Assembly: GCA_965200955.1 (NCBI GenBank)
Contig: OZ241742.1
Location: 2,852,001 to 2,916,000 of the forward strand
Source: Bin80 sp026708685
GTDB lineage: Bacteria; Bacteroidota; Rhodothermia; Rhodothermales; Bin80
Direction of reading: 5' to 3'
Length of the DNA stretch: 64,000 nt
In this document: one piece after another, positions 10,273 through 20,040 of the stretch
Layout of the letters: each line of letters opens with the position of its first letter
Numbering within the stretch: the stretch's first letter is position 1
The notes under the pieces: model-generated
The model's database searches: none
Seen by the model: the letters and a program-made list of their open reading frames with translations, nothing else
What the model was told of the DNA's origin: nothing
Translations under genes and position numbers: made by a program

Positions 10273-11604
10273 ATGAACATTGAACGTATTAAGGTTTGGG
10301 GCCTTTTTGATGATTTGAATCATGATCTCAAATTCAAAAATGATGAGAAGATCATGCTCCTGACTGGTCTTAATGGATCAGGGAAGACAACAATTCTTAA
10401 CCTCATCAATGTACTCTTCAATAAGTCTCTTACGTACTTGTGTAATATTCCATTTCGTAAGATTAATATCTTTTTTGATAATCAAACAAACTTATTGATA
10501 GAGAAGTTTGTTGATCATCCATCCGAAGAGGATAACAGTTTACCTTTGTTGCTCACACTCAATAAAAATGGCGAAAAATTACATTCATTTCATCCAGAGA
10601 AAATTCTCAGTGAGGATGCTAAGCATGAACTTCCTCTCTCATATATTGACGAAATCATTCCAGAACTTCATCGGGTAAATCCCCGAAAATGGATTAATCT
10701 GCATACACATTCTACTCTTGATTTAACTGATATACTTATTGAATATTCAGATCACTTCCGTACATTTCCCATAGACGAGGTTTTACAGATACCCATCTGG
10801 TTTCAAGATCTCAAATCATCAGTGAATGTACGATTCATTGATACTGAGCGATTGACCCAAGTAGATTCGAGAAGTCTTAAACGCCGACGCAGATATGCAC
10901 CACTCAGAACCGTTAACCATTACTCAGAACATCTAGCAAATTACATTAAGGATAAGACTGCAAACTACGGTACTCTATCTCAATCGCTGGATCGCACATT
11001 TCCAGTTCGTTTAGTTGAAAATCGCACAGAATCAGATCTATCTGTAGATTCACTAAGCGAGGAGCTTGCAGAAATAGAAGAAAAAAGGGTCAAGCTAGAA
11101 AATGCAGGATTATTCGCGATTGAACAATCTCACCTCTCAGTTCCAGACCTTAGCAATATTGATGGTTCACAAATTGGTGTTCTTACGGTTTATGCAAGAG
11201 ATGCCAAAAAGAAACTTGCTGTTTTTGATGACCTCTATGAGAAAGTAAGTGTGTTCCAGCGAATTTTGAACGCTCGTTTTAGCAATAAAAGAGTATCAGT
11301 AAGTGATAATGGATTGCAAGTTTGCAAAAATGAATCTCCCCCCCTTAACCTAGAATTACTTTCCTCTGGTGAACAGCATGAACTTGTGATGCTTTATGAC
11401 CTATTGTTTCGGGCTCCAACTAATTCCCTAATTCTTATTGACGAACCAGAAATTTCACTCCATGTAGCTTGGCAAGAGGAATGGCTTGATGATCTTGATG
11501 AGATTGCAAAACTCTCAGATTTCAAAGCTATAATTGCTACCCACTCTCCTGAAATTATTGGTAGAAGATTGAACCTCAGTGTAGAGCTACATAGTAGTCG
11601 TTAG
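10273..11604 (+). CDS. ariA: PARIS-like AriA ABC-type ATPase
   Basis: SMC/ABC-type ATPase of 443 residues from ATG 10273 (MNIERIKVWGLF); an ATG at 10228 is also possible. Walker A is GLNGSGKTTILN (about residues 35-46), the ABC signature is LLSSGEQHELVML, Walker B is NSLILIDEPEISLH, and the H-loop is ATHSPEIIG. This layout fits the AAA_21/OLD-type ATPases. The next gene, 5 bp downstream, encodes a DUF4435 TOPRIM protein. That ATPase plus DUF4435 pairing defines PARIS, an abortive-infection system in which AriA senses viral anti-restriction proteins and releases the AriB nuclease. Assignment rests on domain pairing and order. A C7 run lies at 11338-11344. Confidence 0.8.
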   Translation: MNIERIKVWGLFDDLNHDLKFKNDEKIMLLTGLNGSGKTTILNLINVLFNKSLTYLCNIPFRKINIFFDNQTNLLIEKFVDHPSEEDNSLPLLLTLNKNGEKLHSFHPEKILSEDAKHELPLSYIDEIIPELHRVNPRKWINLHTHSTLDLTDILIEYSDHFRTFPIDEVLQIPIWFQDLKSSVNVRFIDTERLTQVDSRSLKRRRRYAPLRTVNHYSEHLANYIKDKTANYGTLSQSLDRTFPVRLVENRTESDLSVDSLSEELAEIEEKRVKLENAGLFAIEQSHLSVPDLSNIDGSQIGVLTVYARDAKKKLAVFDDLYEKVSVFQRILNARFSNKRVSVSDNGLQVCKNESPPLNLELLSSGEQHELVMLYDLLFRAPTNSLILIDEPEISLHVAWQEEWLDDLDEIAKLSDFKAIIATHSPEIIGRRLNLSVELHSSR

Positions 11605-11609
11605 CTCAA

Positions 11610-12491
11610 ATGACACAACGTTCTGGTAATAGCCTCGCCATATCTATAATCCTTAAACAACGGTCTCAGTTTCATTTGGGATCATTCTTGATTGTTGAAG
11701 GAAATGACGACTATCTGTTCTTCAAAGACTTTGTTAATAATGAACACTGTAAAATTAATATTGCATTTGGAAAAGGCCATGTTATTGAAGCAATTAAGGT
11801 ATTGGACACTGAATTCTTTTCTGGTGCTCTTGGAGTAGTTGATGCAGACCTTGATCATATTCTGGGATATCTAGCATCAAGTGGGAACATTGTGGTTACT
11901 GATACTGTGGATATGGAGGCTTTGTTGATTCGTTCCCCCGCACTTGACCGTGTTTTATTAGAATATGGAAGTGAGGATAAAATTCGAGAATTTGGAAATG
12001 ATGTAAGACATGTACTGGTGGATGCAGCTACTTGGATTGGATGCATGCGTCTATACTCAAGGAATCAGAATTTGGACCTTGACTTCAAACGTATCAAATA
12101 CAGCAAGTTTATTGATCCGAAAGTTCTGTCCATTAAAATCTCCAAATTTATACAACAGGTTCTCAATCATTCACAACGTAATGATCTTAATGTAGACAGT
12201 ATTGTAGAGGAACTCATAGCTATCCGGCAGTCATGTGTCAATCATTGGCATCTCTGTTACGGGAAAGATATGATAGAAATTCTTTCACTTGGATTGAAAA
12301 GTACACTTGGTACAAAAAGAGCACAAGATGTCAGACCCGAAATGATCAAGAAATACTTACGTATGTCATTCCATCAGAATGATTTTCATCGTTCAACACT
12401 GAGTGATGATATCAAAAAATGGGAGTCACTGAATCCTGATTATCAAGTGCTTAAATCATACATGAAAAATCCTACACCCGATTCGGGTTAG
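11610..12491 (+). CDS. ariB: PARIS-like AriB, DUF4435 TOPRIM protein
   Basis: 293 residues starting at ATG 11610, 5 bp after the AriA stop, so probably cotranslated. The N-terminal half is a TOPRIM-type fold: FLIVEGNDDYLFF carries the conserved Glu, and GVVDADLDHI the DxD motif, followed by TDTVDMEALLI, typical of DUF4435. In PARIS the homologous protein is the toxic nuclease effector, reported to cleave host tRNA once released from AriA. The key acidic residues are present, so the effector looks functional. The C-terminal half is unassigned. The gene ends about 50 bp before a duplicated AlbA-gene fragment, a likely recombination border. Confidence 0.8.
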   Translation: MTQRSGNSLAISIILKQRSQFHLGSFLIVEGNDDYLFFKDFVNNEHCKINIAFGKGHVIEAIKVLDTEFFSGALGVVDADLDHILGYLASSGNIVVTDTVDMEALLIRSPALDRVLLEYGSEDKIREFGNDVRHVLVDAATWIGCMRLYSRNQNLDLDFKRIKYSKFIDPKVLSIKISKFIQQVLNHSQRNDLNVDSIVEELIAIRQSCVNHWHLCYGKDMIEILSLGLKSTLGTKRAQDVRPEMIKKYLRMSFHQNDFHRSTLSDDIKKWESLNPDYQVLKSYMKNPTPDSG

Positions 12492-12542
12492 TATTTTTCG
12501 GGTAGATTTTTCTGTCCAATGAGTGATAATATATGCACAACT

Positions 12543-13226
12543 CTTGTATTTGATGCGGCGCACTTATACGATATAAGTTGTAAAACCTACAAATTCGTTA
12601 ATGTATTGATCCCAGTCCCTTCTCTTGCAGAATATAGACTGCCTACCAGTAACCATTAAAATGAAAACCACATCTAATGAAAACAGGTTGCCCATTTCAT
12701 TCATTAGTCCACACAATCAACTCGTTTTCGCAGAGTAAATCGTCAACAAAAGTTCTGAATCATCAATGAGTTGGTAGTCTGGCTTTTTACCTGAAAGACG
12801 TTTACTTTCATCTATGATAATCCGAACTCCATCTCTTCTCTTGTCCATATAGCAATCTCTTCCTACATTACCAATTGACTGCGCTACTGGTGTCTCACCA
12901 AGCAGACTGGTCATCAATTCATTTCGCGTAGATTGGCGTAGGTGAATGGAATCAACGGTTATGGTGTTCGGCAAAGATCCAGGTGAGTAAATCTCTAAGC
13001 GATTATCAAACATGAAAAATCGGATCTTTGACCCATAAACAGAATAATCCCGATGAGCAACTGCATTAACAATAGATTCAAATACTGCCAGATCACTAAA
13101 CTGAGGCCTTTCCACGCGATGAGGTATCTTAACAGCTCCAACAGTCTGGTTCTTTCTGAAAAAAGTCATCAAATCTTCAATCTGCTGATCCAGGGGGCCT
13201 CGGATCCTTTTCGCATCAATCTGAAA
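12543..13226. repeat. Segmental duplication of the AlbA_2/HATPase gene 3' end, copy A
   Basis: About 684 bp match 15727-16411 with scattered substitutions. The match runs from a GTATTTGATGCGG landmark through the 3' flank and into the last third of the AlbA_2/HATPase gene. It stops at 13226, after which the sequences are unrelated. Copy B belongs to the complete gene. Confidence 0.88.
12717..13226 (-). pseudogene. 3' fragment of an AlbA_2/HATPase gene
   Basis: The minus strand encodes only the C-terminal third of the protein found complete at 15902-17143, including NAVAHRDYSVYGSKIRFF and PGSLPNTITVDSIHL. Sequence from 13227 onward has no similarity to the intact gene, so the 5' two thirds are missing. 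It is a non-functional duplication product next to the ariB-like gene. Confidence 0.85.
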
Positions 13227-14394
13227 GGATCTGCTCCTATCCAGAAGAGTAGAAATATAACAGTGTTACTACTTCCAAGCATCCTGATGATGTTTCACTT
13301 GATCTTTTCAATCCACTAACGGCTGATAAATCTAGTCCAGATAGTTCTGGTATCGTAATTTTACAAGAGATGGGAAATTCAACAGAATCGAAAATAGCCA
13401 TTTATAATGTACCATTTGATTCGGATAGCGATCTCGTGTGGCGAGAATTGTTGTGTTGAATGCTCTTAGATCGGAATGTGGTAATGATCTAACGATTGAA
13501 TATAAAGATTTGGAAATGTCAATTACAGAAGAACCTTTGGAGACACTCAAAGATACATTTGAAGCAGCCCTTGTGATTTCATGGGAATTCTATGTATTGG
13601 AAAACACCGAAAAAATGACACACGGTGCGTTACAACCAGAAAACATCTCATGGAAACTTACCGACTTATTTAACAATGGCTCTATCAGTGCGAAAGGGTG
13701 TATCTGCCTTGCTGAGAAATGGATTCTCGCAAAGGAAAAGCAAATCATATTGTGTTAGTCTACCGAAATATAAATGAAGATTTATCCAAGATACGAACTC
13801 GTTTGAGTCAAGGTAGTCATCCCAGAGTTGTCCCAAGGAATTGAGCGATTATCTGGTTCTAATAATGGCAAAACTGGCAAACCCTCACAGAAAACAATTT
13901 GAACAATTCGTTTGGTGTGTTATCAGTCAAACCAAATATGAGGAGATTTAACAGGAAAAGTTAAGAGAGCTCGTTCCACACAATATCATCAAGACTGTAT
14001 TTCAATCGCATGAATCATATAGGCTACAAAATACACTCTACTGTAATCAAATGATCTCTAAGGGCAAGGAATTAAGTCTATTGACGAATATATTCAAGCC
14101 TTCTAACATTGAGATAACCCCAACCTCTCTCATCTAAAGGGATTGTTTCAGAGAACTCATCCAAGGACTACCGTATAAATCACATGCTTCTAAATAGATT
14201 GACTATTTTTGAGAGTGGATTTCCCTGTACTCACTTCTCAAAAGCAGTGCAAATCCTCGGTTTAACCTATTCAAATGAGACTTAGTTACATGAGTCCAAA
14301 GTAAAGATCTGCACGGTAGCATGGTTAGCCATAGAGATCAAATGCGGGAACCAATGGGTATCATTTTAGTAGATTATCTTTAACCTAAGTGAAA
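13227..14394. other. Degenerate stretch without a clear gene
   Basis: About 1.17 kb on which the frames are repeatedly interrupted. The longest plus-strand frame (13438-13758, 106 codons) is preceded by an open stretch in another frame from about 13255, so this may be the wreck of a gene, but no family is recognisable. No hairpin or repeat of note was seen. Confidence 0.35.
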
Positions 14395-15546
14395 ATGGTT
14401 AAGTGTTACCCAAAGCATGAGAAGGAACTTGAGAGGTTCGTAGACCCTACGGGGGAACGAGGTGAAACTCCATATTTTCACGGACGAGCTGACATCATAA
14501 GTGATTTTGAGAGTATTCTATCGGATGCATGTATCTCTGGCAAGGGCACGATTCATCTCATACATGGTGCTCCTGGTGCTGGTAAGTCGGCTCTAGTTGG
14601 CGAGCTACAAAGAGTCGCCAATGCCCAGGGGTGGAAATCCGTGGAGATTGACCCTCCTGCTCTATGGGATATTGATATACTACGTGAATTCTTTCCAACC
14701 AAAAATATATTTCATAAGATTGATGCGAAGGTGAGGGCAGGAATGGGCATGTTTTCCATTGAATTAGGAGCACATAGGTCTTATAGAACTATCAGAAAGA
14801 CACTACGATCTAGTAAGCGCCCCCTGTTACTCATCTTGGACGAGGCTCAGATGCTTGGTTCGTCAAATAAGCCAGTCGACACTTCGGCCATGGTTGCATC
14901 CAATGTGCTAAAGGCACTTCATAATGGAAAGATGGGGTATCCCATCATTCTCCTTACCGCTGGGCTAAGAACTACTTTGTCATCGTTAAAAGCATTAGAC
15001 ATATCAAGGTTTGGTGCCCGAAATAGGGTGGAGCTAGGTCCACTGAGTAAGGTATCTGCTCGTTCCGTGATTCATGATTGGATCGTCAAAGATGCAATGG
15101 CAAAAGGTGACCCGACCGAATGGATCAATGCGATTGCTAAGGAAGCAGGTGTCTGGCCTCGTCATGTCCATTCGTATTCGTGGAACGCCGCCAAGTATCT
15201 AAGAGAGAATGGTGGAGTCATGACATCAGAAGGGTTAAAGGAAGTAATGGCGAGGGGATGGAATGGGAGAATAAACTATTACGAGCAACGCATTGACGAA
15301 TTTTATGTTGATGAGATAAAGCATGTGTCGATAGCCATCTCTGAATACCATGCAGGCGATGCTTTTGATCGCCTAGATGTGCTGGCACCTCTATCAAAAA
15401 TCTATGGAGAGGCTGAATCCAAAGAACTTTTTGATCGACTAATTGAGAAGAGTATTATTCAAGAGAAAAGTGATGGGGGCTATCATGTTCCAATTGAATC
15501 AATGCATAAATGGCTTGTTGATACATACGTCAAGAGGAAATCTTAA
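14395..15546 (+). CDS. AAA-family ATPase, paralogue 4
   Basis: Intact paralogue of 383 residues from ATG 14395 (MVKCYPKHEK); a GTG two codons earlier is possible. Motifs are FHGRADII, Walker A GAPGAGKSALV, Walker B LLLILDEAQ and the sensor strand LLTAGLRTT, where the usual Gly-Thr is changed to Arg-Thr. The C-terminus ends VPIESMHKWLVDTYV. It is closest to paralogue 3. It sits between the two copies of the AlbA-gene duplication, so it was either inside the duplicated interval or inserted there. Confidence 0.8.
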   Translation: MVKCYPKHEKELERFVDPTGERGETPYFHGRADIISDFESILSDACISGKGTIHLIHGAPGAGKSALVGELQRVANAQGWKSVEIDPPALWDIDILREFFPTKNIFHKIDAKVRAGMGMFSIELGAHRSYRTIRKTLRSSKRPLLLILDEAQMLGSSNKPVDTSAMVASNVLKALHNGKMGYPIILLTAGLRTTLSSLKALDISRFGARNRVELGPLSKVSARSVIHDWIVKDAMAKGDPTEWINAIAKEAGVWPRHVHSYSWNAAKYLRENGGVMTSEGLKEVMARGWNGRINYYEQRIDEFYVDEIKHVSIAISEYHAGDAFDRLDVLAPLSKIYGEAESKELFDRLIEKSIIQEKSDGGYHVPIESMHKWLVDTYVKRKS

Positions 15547-15726
15547 GACATGGATAGGTGCAAGAAGGAATTGTCTGCCAAGCCTAAACAACAGGCGTTG
15601 ACTCTTTTAAAAAAGATGATCAATTACTTGTTGAATCAAGGGACGGCCAGAGTAAAGAACATGATGGACAAAGTCACGAGCGGTAGAGATATAGGGTTTC
15701 TTCTACCCACACGATTCGTGAAAGAA

Positions 15727-16411
15727 CCTGTATTTGATGCGGTGCACTCATGCGATATAAGTTGTAATACCTACAAATTCGTTAATGTATTGATCCCAGT
15801 CCCTTCTCTTGCAGAATATAGACTGCCTACCAGTAACCATTAAAATGAAAACCACATCTAATGAAAACAGGTTGTCTCATTTCATTCGTTAGTCCACACA
15901 ATCAACTCGTTTTCGCCGAGTAAATCGTCAATAGAAGCTCAGAATCATCAATGAGTTGATAGACAGGCTTTTTACCCGAGAGTCGATTGCTTTCATCCAT
16001 AATAATCCGAACCCCATCCCCTCTCTTGTCCATATAGTAAGCTCTTCCAACATCACCAATCGACTGTGCAACGGGGGTCTCAGCAAGTAAGCTGGTCATC
16101 AATTCATTACGCGTTGATTGACGAAGGTGAATGCTGTCAACGGTAATAGTATTCGGTAGCGAGCCAGGAGAATAAATCTCTAACCGATCATCAAACATGA
16201 AAAACCGGATCTTTGATCCATGTATCGAATAATCCCGATGGGCTACTGCGTTGACAATCGCTTCAAATACAGCCAAATCACTGAACTGAGGCTTTTCAAC
16301 ACGATAAGGCCTCTTCTCAGCTCCGACGGTCTGATTCTTTCTAAAAAATGTCACCGTATCTTCAATTTGCTGATCAAGTGGACCACGGATCCTCTTCGCA
16401 TCAATCTGAAA
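15727..16411. repeat. Segmental duplication of the AlbA_2/HATPase gene 3' end, copy B
   Basis: Partner of 12543-13226; this copy is continuous with the complete gene. The two lie in the same orientation about 3.2 kb apart, with ATPase paralogue 4 between them, so recombination between them could delete or circularise that interval. Confidence 0.88.
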
Positions 16412-17143
16412 ATTAGAATTTTGTCTTTCTCCCCTATAACGTACAGCTTCAATGAATGCGTTGGGGAAAAAAATCTCAGGATTTTTGCTACAAAATAATA
16501 CCCCAGCGACGGATGCGGTTATGGATTTATTTTCATGGGTCGCTAATAAGGAACGTTTTAGAAGAACAACATCCGTTAATTCATCCGAACGCGTAGTATA
16601 TCGTTGCCATAAATCTTTACTTAAGTCATCTACGCTTGACCCAGATACAGGTTGCTCTTCAAATCTGATAATTCGTGCTTGACTGCGTTGTTGAAACATA
16701 CGAGCAAGGAATTCTGGAGACATTTCTCGAACTGAACTACCTTGTCGAAAGAAATAACCTTCTGGACTCCTGTGAATAAAAATACTACGAGGAATTTCTA
16801 TCTTAAATACAACCCGCATAGTACCTGTGGTATCTGGGAGTTTGATATGGAAAAATGTATATCTTACTGGCGGAGTTATACTATCGTTACAGATTTCATG
16901 GATGTAACGATCAACGGTTTCCAAATACTCAGGTGGAATTCCAGTGATCTCACGAGTCTTGTCATCCACACCTAAAAGTATTACGCCATTATTAGAATTA
17001 GCCATAGCAGCAATCTCGTTAGCTAGCTTATCACGCGATGGACCCACTACCTGATTCCCCCGGAACTTCAATGACTTCAGTTCAAACAGACTATTTTCTC
17101 CGAGCTGTATCTGCTGTAATAATTCTTCTTGATTATTGAACAT
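15902..17143 (-). CDS. AlbA_2 DNA-binding domain and HATPase-like protein
   Basis: 413 residues from ATG 17143 (MFNNQEELL); the frame is open to 17182, but the shorter start overlaps the upstream gene's stop by 11 bp, as expected for coupled translation. Residues about 10-130 form an AlbA_2/Schlafen-like domain (GENSLFELKSL, then NGVILLGVDD). The C-terminal part carries NAVAHRDYSIHGSKIRFF and RLEIYSPGSLP, the HATPase-like module seen in RecG-like/AlbA_2 proteins. It follows the PHP-SMC gene in an apparent operon; such proteins recur in defence islands as regulators or effectors. Specific role unknown. A truncated duplicate lies at 12717-13226. Confidence 0.8.
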   Translation of the reverse strand: MFNNQEELLQQIQLGENSLFELKSLKFRGNQVVGPSRDKLANEIAAMANSNNGVILLGVDDKTREITGIPPEYLETVDRYIHEICNDSITPPVRYTFFHIKLPDTTGTMRVVFKIEIPRSIFIHRSPEGYFFRQGSSVREMSPEFLARMFQQRSQARIIRFEEQPVSGSSVDDLSKDLWQRYTTRSDELTDVVLLKRSLLATHENKSITASVAGVLFCSKNPEIFFPNAFIEAVRYRGERQNSNFQIDAKRIRGPLDQQIEDTVTFFRKNQTVGAEKRPYRVEKPQFSDLAVFEAIVNAVAHRDYSIHGSKIRFFMFDDRLEIYSPGSLPNTITVDSIHLRQSTRNELMTSLLAETPVAQSIGDVGRAYYMDKRGDGVRIIMDESNRLSGKKPVYQLIDDSELLLTIYSAKTS

Positions 17144-19910
17144 GATGGGCCTTGAGTTGAATCCTACGGTATCGATCTTCAAATGCTCTACTTCCTCCCT
17201 CCATAATTGAACAGATCCTTTCTCTTACATTTTGATCTTGAAGACTTCCATAACAATTTTTGATTGATTCGCCATGGCATGGGGCAAGTGCTAAAATCAT
17301 TTCAGAATCTCCGTTGACAACAATGTTGGCATTATGCGTTACTACAATGATCTGGCGATGACGCTTCATGCTTCGTAATTGAGTTACTATTAGATCATAG
17401 ATCAATAAGTTATCAAGGTCATCCTCTGGCTGATCTAAGATCAGAGGCTCATCTCCATATGAAAGAAGAAACGCTAGGAGTGCGGCGGTTCTCTGACCCG
17501 GTGATCCTTCATCAATGGATAAAAATCTATCTCCTTCACCAGTTGCATTATATTGAACATCAAGAGAATCCTCAGGAAACCATGCCTCAATCCGATCGAT
17601 CACCTCTGGATTGAGATGAGATACATGGCTGGCGAATTTTTGACCTACAACTATGTTATCCTTGTTACCCTTGGATAGATCTCTGATTATCCGTTTTAAT
17701 TGCGTAAGCCTCTCTTCAGTGGATTCATCGCTGATATCTTCCTCTGGATAAAGATTTCCCAGTAACCCTTCCAGCCCAGGTACACCAATATCTTTGGAGA
17801 AAATTGGTTTCTCTTTTTGAAGTAACTGGCGAAATTCTTGCTCAGCAACATCCTTCGCTCCGTAAGGAATCACCTTAATTTTAACATATTGATTGTCATC
17901 CAATATACTCTTCAAGAAATCACTGCGTGATTGTGTGAGTTCTTTACGGAGAAGAATCATATCTCTTATCTGCTGATCGATCTGTTTGTCCAACTCCGCC
18001 ACTTGCTTTCCATTTGCGATCAATTGATCAAGTTTGTCTTCAATCACTTGTCGGCGTTGAACAAGCTCACCGTAGCCATGGGTAAGTGAAAGACCTTCTT
18101 TATCCAGATTATCGTGAATAGACTGATAAGCCTGTTCTGCAGAAATAATACTCTCTTTCCACAATGAACTATCCTTTTTTTGCTTCCACTCATATAGAAC
18201 ACTATCAGCTTGATCGGCCAATGACCTTACTTGATTGGACAGTTCAGCCAATTGTTGATGTGCAGTTGTAATATGACTTTGTAATTCAGTGTCTATATGA
18301 CTATCGCTACTCAAGATGAAATCTTCAAGGGAGTTGGGAACGATCTCTTCTGCAACCTTTCGTAATTTCTCACCAGTTTTCGTCCAGCTTTCCTCCCAAT
18401 CTTCAACATTGCGATCTTGTCGTTTCAGAATCTGGAAATTCTTCAATACATCAGCATACCCTTCGTCTTCAAAAATCTTTAATCTGCGCTTGACATCTTC
18501 AAGGTCTCCTTTAAGTCTGGATTCTTCAGAAAATCCAGCAATCAACTCTCTTGATTTTGCACATAATGAGAGGAATTTACTCTCTGCAAGATTCCATTTC
18601 TCATCCCAAGAACGACGATTTACCTCTGGTGCTTCATCAATAATAGTCAATAGAGCAAGTGGCCTTTTTGCAAGATCAAAAATTTGTTTCTGACTGTAAA
18701 TTCGAGCAGGAAATCGTTGGCTGATCTCTCCAACGGTTGGCTTCCATTTACCTTCTGCTACTTCTTCCGCAATGGGTTCAATGCATCCATCAGAATCCCA
18801 CTGAACTCGGAATCGCGTGTTGTCTTTCCGATAAATAATTTTGATCTTGGTCCTTGCTGTAAGAAGACCGCCCTCCTTTCTACTTGAATATACCTGCTTA
18901 TATTTTTCAAAATCATCACGTAAATCCTCGGGGATTTCATCCGTCCTTCTTAAAACAATGCGAAGCAACTCAATCAGAGTTGATTTACCCGTTCCTCTAC
19001 CACCAATGATGGAATTCATCCATGGATTAAATCCAGCAAGGAACGGTGCTGAACGACCAAAGTAACGGGCATTTGAAACCTCAACTGATTCCAATATATT
19101 TTGTGCATGAGCATTAGGATCCTCATGTATAGCATCGGATCGCATCACAGACATTGGATTACCATCAAGCAGTGCTAAACGTAACCCCTCTAAACTTGGT
19201 GTGCCCATCTTAACCCAAGTAAATCGATTACCAACACTATTACTGGGTGAACTCTCTAAAGGATGATGACTATCAGATCCAACGACCACAGTCCAATCCG
19301 TTCTTCCTTCATTGTAGATCTGTGGCATCTCATAATCGGGATCCACCAACTCCATGGCAAAGATTCTAGGATCCGTAAGAACTTTCTTGAGGGTCGTCGC
19401 ATCAGGACGATAAAAGAGTCCTTTCTTTTTATCAACATGAGCAGGAATCGCTATTCCACCGACAGAATTTATTTTCTCAACAACATCAGTAAATGAAAGA
19501 CTTGTGACCGACGATGTAGCCCCCGGGTCACCTTCAAAGTTGACCTTACCTAAAAGAGAATATATGTCGGATGTCTCTTTATCGCATCCTAAAATTGCTA
19601 ATAAATGAATCCCACCATGAACAGAAATTTCCACGCCGGGGAAAATATATAGGGGCCTGAACCCTTCAACAGAATTCGTTTCCATTAGGTAAAGTTCTTT
19701 TTTTAGAACATCAATCCACCTCCCACTATTATGATCGGTAACTGCAACGCAGTCAATCTCAGCTTCCATGTAATCAAGTAGCCAGTCTCTTGGTTCAAGA
19801 CTTTTCAAACTCTCCTGATCTGGCCCTTTGCCATAATCATCTGACGCAGGAGTATGTGCGTGGAAGTCAAACTTCCACCAACGAGCACCTACCCAATTCC
19901 ATTTGTTCAT
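17133..19910 (-). CDS. PHP-domain SMC-like ATPase (TrlF/Ppl-like)
   Basis: 925 residues starting MNKWNWVGARWW. The N-terminal 230 residues form a PHP metallohydrolase domain: FDFHAHTPASDD, AVTDHN, GVEISVHGG, PAHVDK and GSDSHHP supply the usual metal ligands. An SMC/RecN-like ATPase follows: Walker A GGRGTGKSTLI (about residue 305), a long coiled-coil middle, SPGQRTAALLAFLL as signature, Walker B EPLILDQPEDDLD (about 825) and VVTHNANIV. This architecture is annotated as TrlF-family AAA-like ATPase and matches the Ppl type of antiphage gene. It probably acts as a nucleic-acid-gated hydrolase, with PHP cleaving DNA, RNA or nucleotides. All key residues are present. It lies between a broken UvrD-like helicase upstream and the AlbA_2 protein downstream. 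Confidence 0.85.
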   Translation of the reverse strand: MNKWNWVGARWWKFDFHAHTPASDDYGKGPDQESLKSLEPRDWLLDYMEAEIDCVAVTDHNSGRWIDVLKKELYLMETNSVEGFRPLYIFPGVEISVHGGIHLLAILGCDKETSDIYSLLGKVNFEGDPGATSSVTSLSFTDVVEKINSVGGIAIPAHVDKKKGLFYRPDATTLKKVLTDPRIFAMELVDPDYEMPQIYNEGRTDWTVVVGSDSHHPLESSPSNSVGNRFTWVKMGTPSLEGLRLALLDGNPMSVMRSDAIHEDPNAHAQNILESVEVSNARYFGRSAPFLAGFNPWMNSIIGGRGTGKSTLIELLRIVLRRTDEIPEDLRDDFEKYKQVYSSRKEGGLLTARTKIKIIYRKDNTRFRVQWDSDGCIEPIAEEVAEGKWKPTVGEISQRFPARIYSQKQIFDLAKRPLALLTIIDEAPEVNRRSWDEKWNLAESKFLSLCAKSRELIAGFSEESRLKGDLEDVKRRLKIFEDEGYADVLKNFQILKRQDRNVEDWEESWTKTGEKLRKVAEEIVPNSLEDFILSSDSHIDTELQSHITTAHQQLAELSNQVRSLADQADSVLYEWKQKKDSSLWKESIISAEQAYQSIHDNLDKEGLSLTHGYGELVQRRQVIEDKLDQLIANGKQVAELDKQIDQQIRDMILLRKELTQSRSDFLKSILDDNQYVKIKVIPYGAKDVAEQEFRQLLQKEKPIFSKDIGVPGLEGLLGNLYPEEDISDESTEERLTQLKRIIRDLSKGNKDNIVVGQKFASHVSHLNPEVIDRIEAWFPEDSLDVQYNATGEGDRFLSIDEGSPGQRTAALLAFLLSYGDEPLILDQPEDDLDNLLIYDLIVTQLRSMKRHRQIIVVTHNANIVVNGDSEMILALAPCHGESIKNCYGSLQDQNVRERICSIMEGGSRAFEDRYRRIQLKAHHVQ

Positions 19911-19929
19911 CTCAGGTATTCAATATGTT

Positions 19930-19949
19930 GAGGCTTTTGCAAAAGCCTC
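19930..19949. repeat. 20-bp perfect palindrome in the helicase/PHP-SMC gap
   Basis: GAGGCTTTTGCAAAAGCCTC is a perfect palindrome, 20 bp upstream of the PHP-SMC start codon. Its half-site equals the terminal repeat of the small element at 37248-37344, so it may be a collapsed head-to-head pair of element ends. Alternatively it could act as an operator or terminator-like hairpin. Confidence 0.6.
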
Positions 19950-20040
19950 TGTTTCTAAACGTATCCATGAATGATCACATATCTTTCAATGGTTACCAAC
20001 CAATTCAGAAACATTCAACCCTATCAGAAAACAAATCTGT

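Noticed and set aside
15550..15843. 97-codon ORF after ATPase paralogue 4
   Set aside because: Its second half is the non-coding 3' flank of the duplicated AlbA gene (also at 12543 onward), and the first half has no recognisable content.
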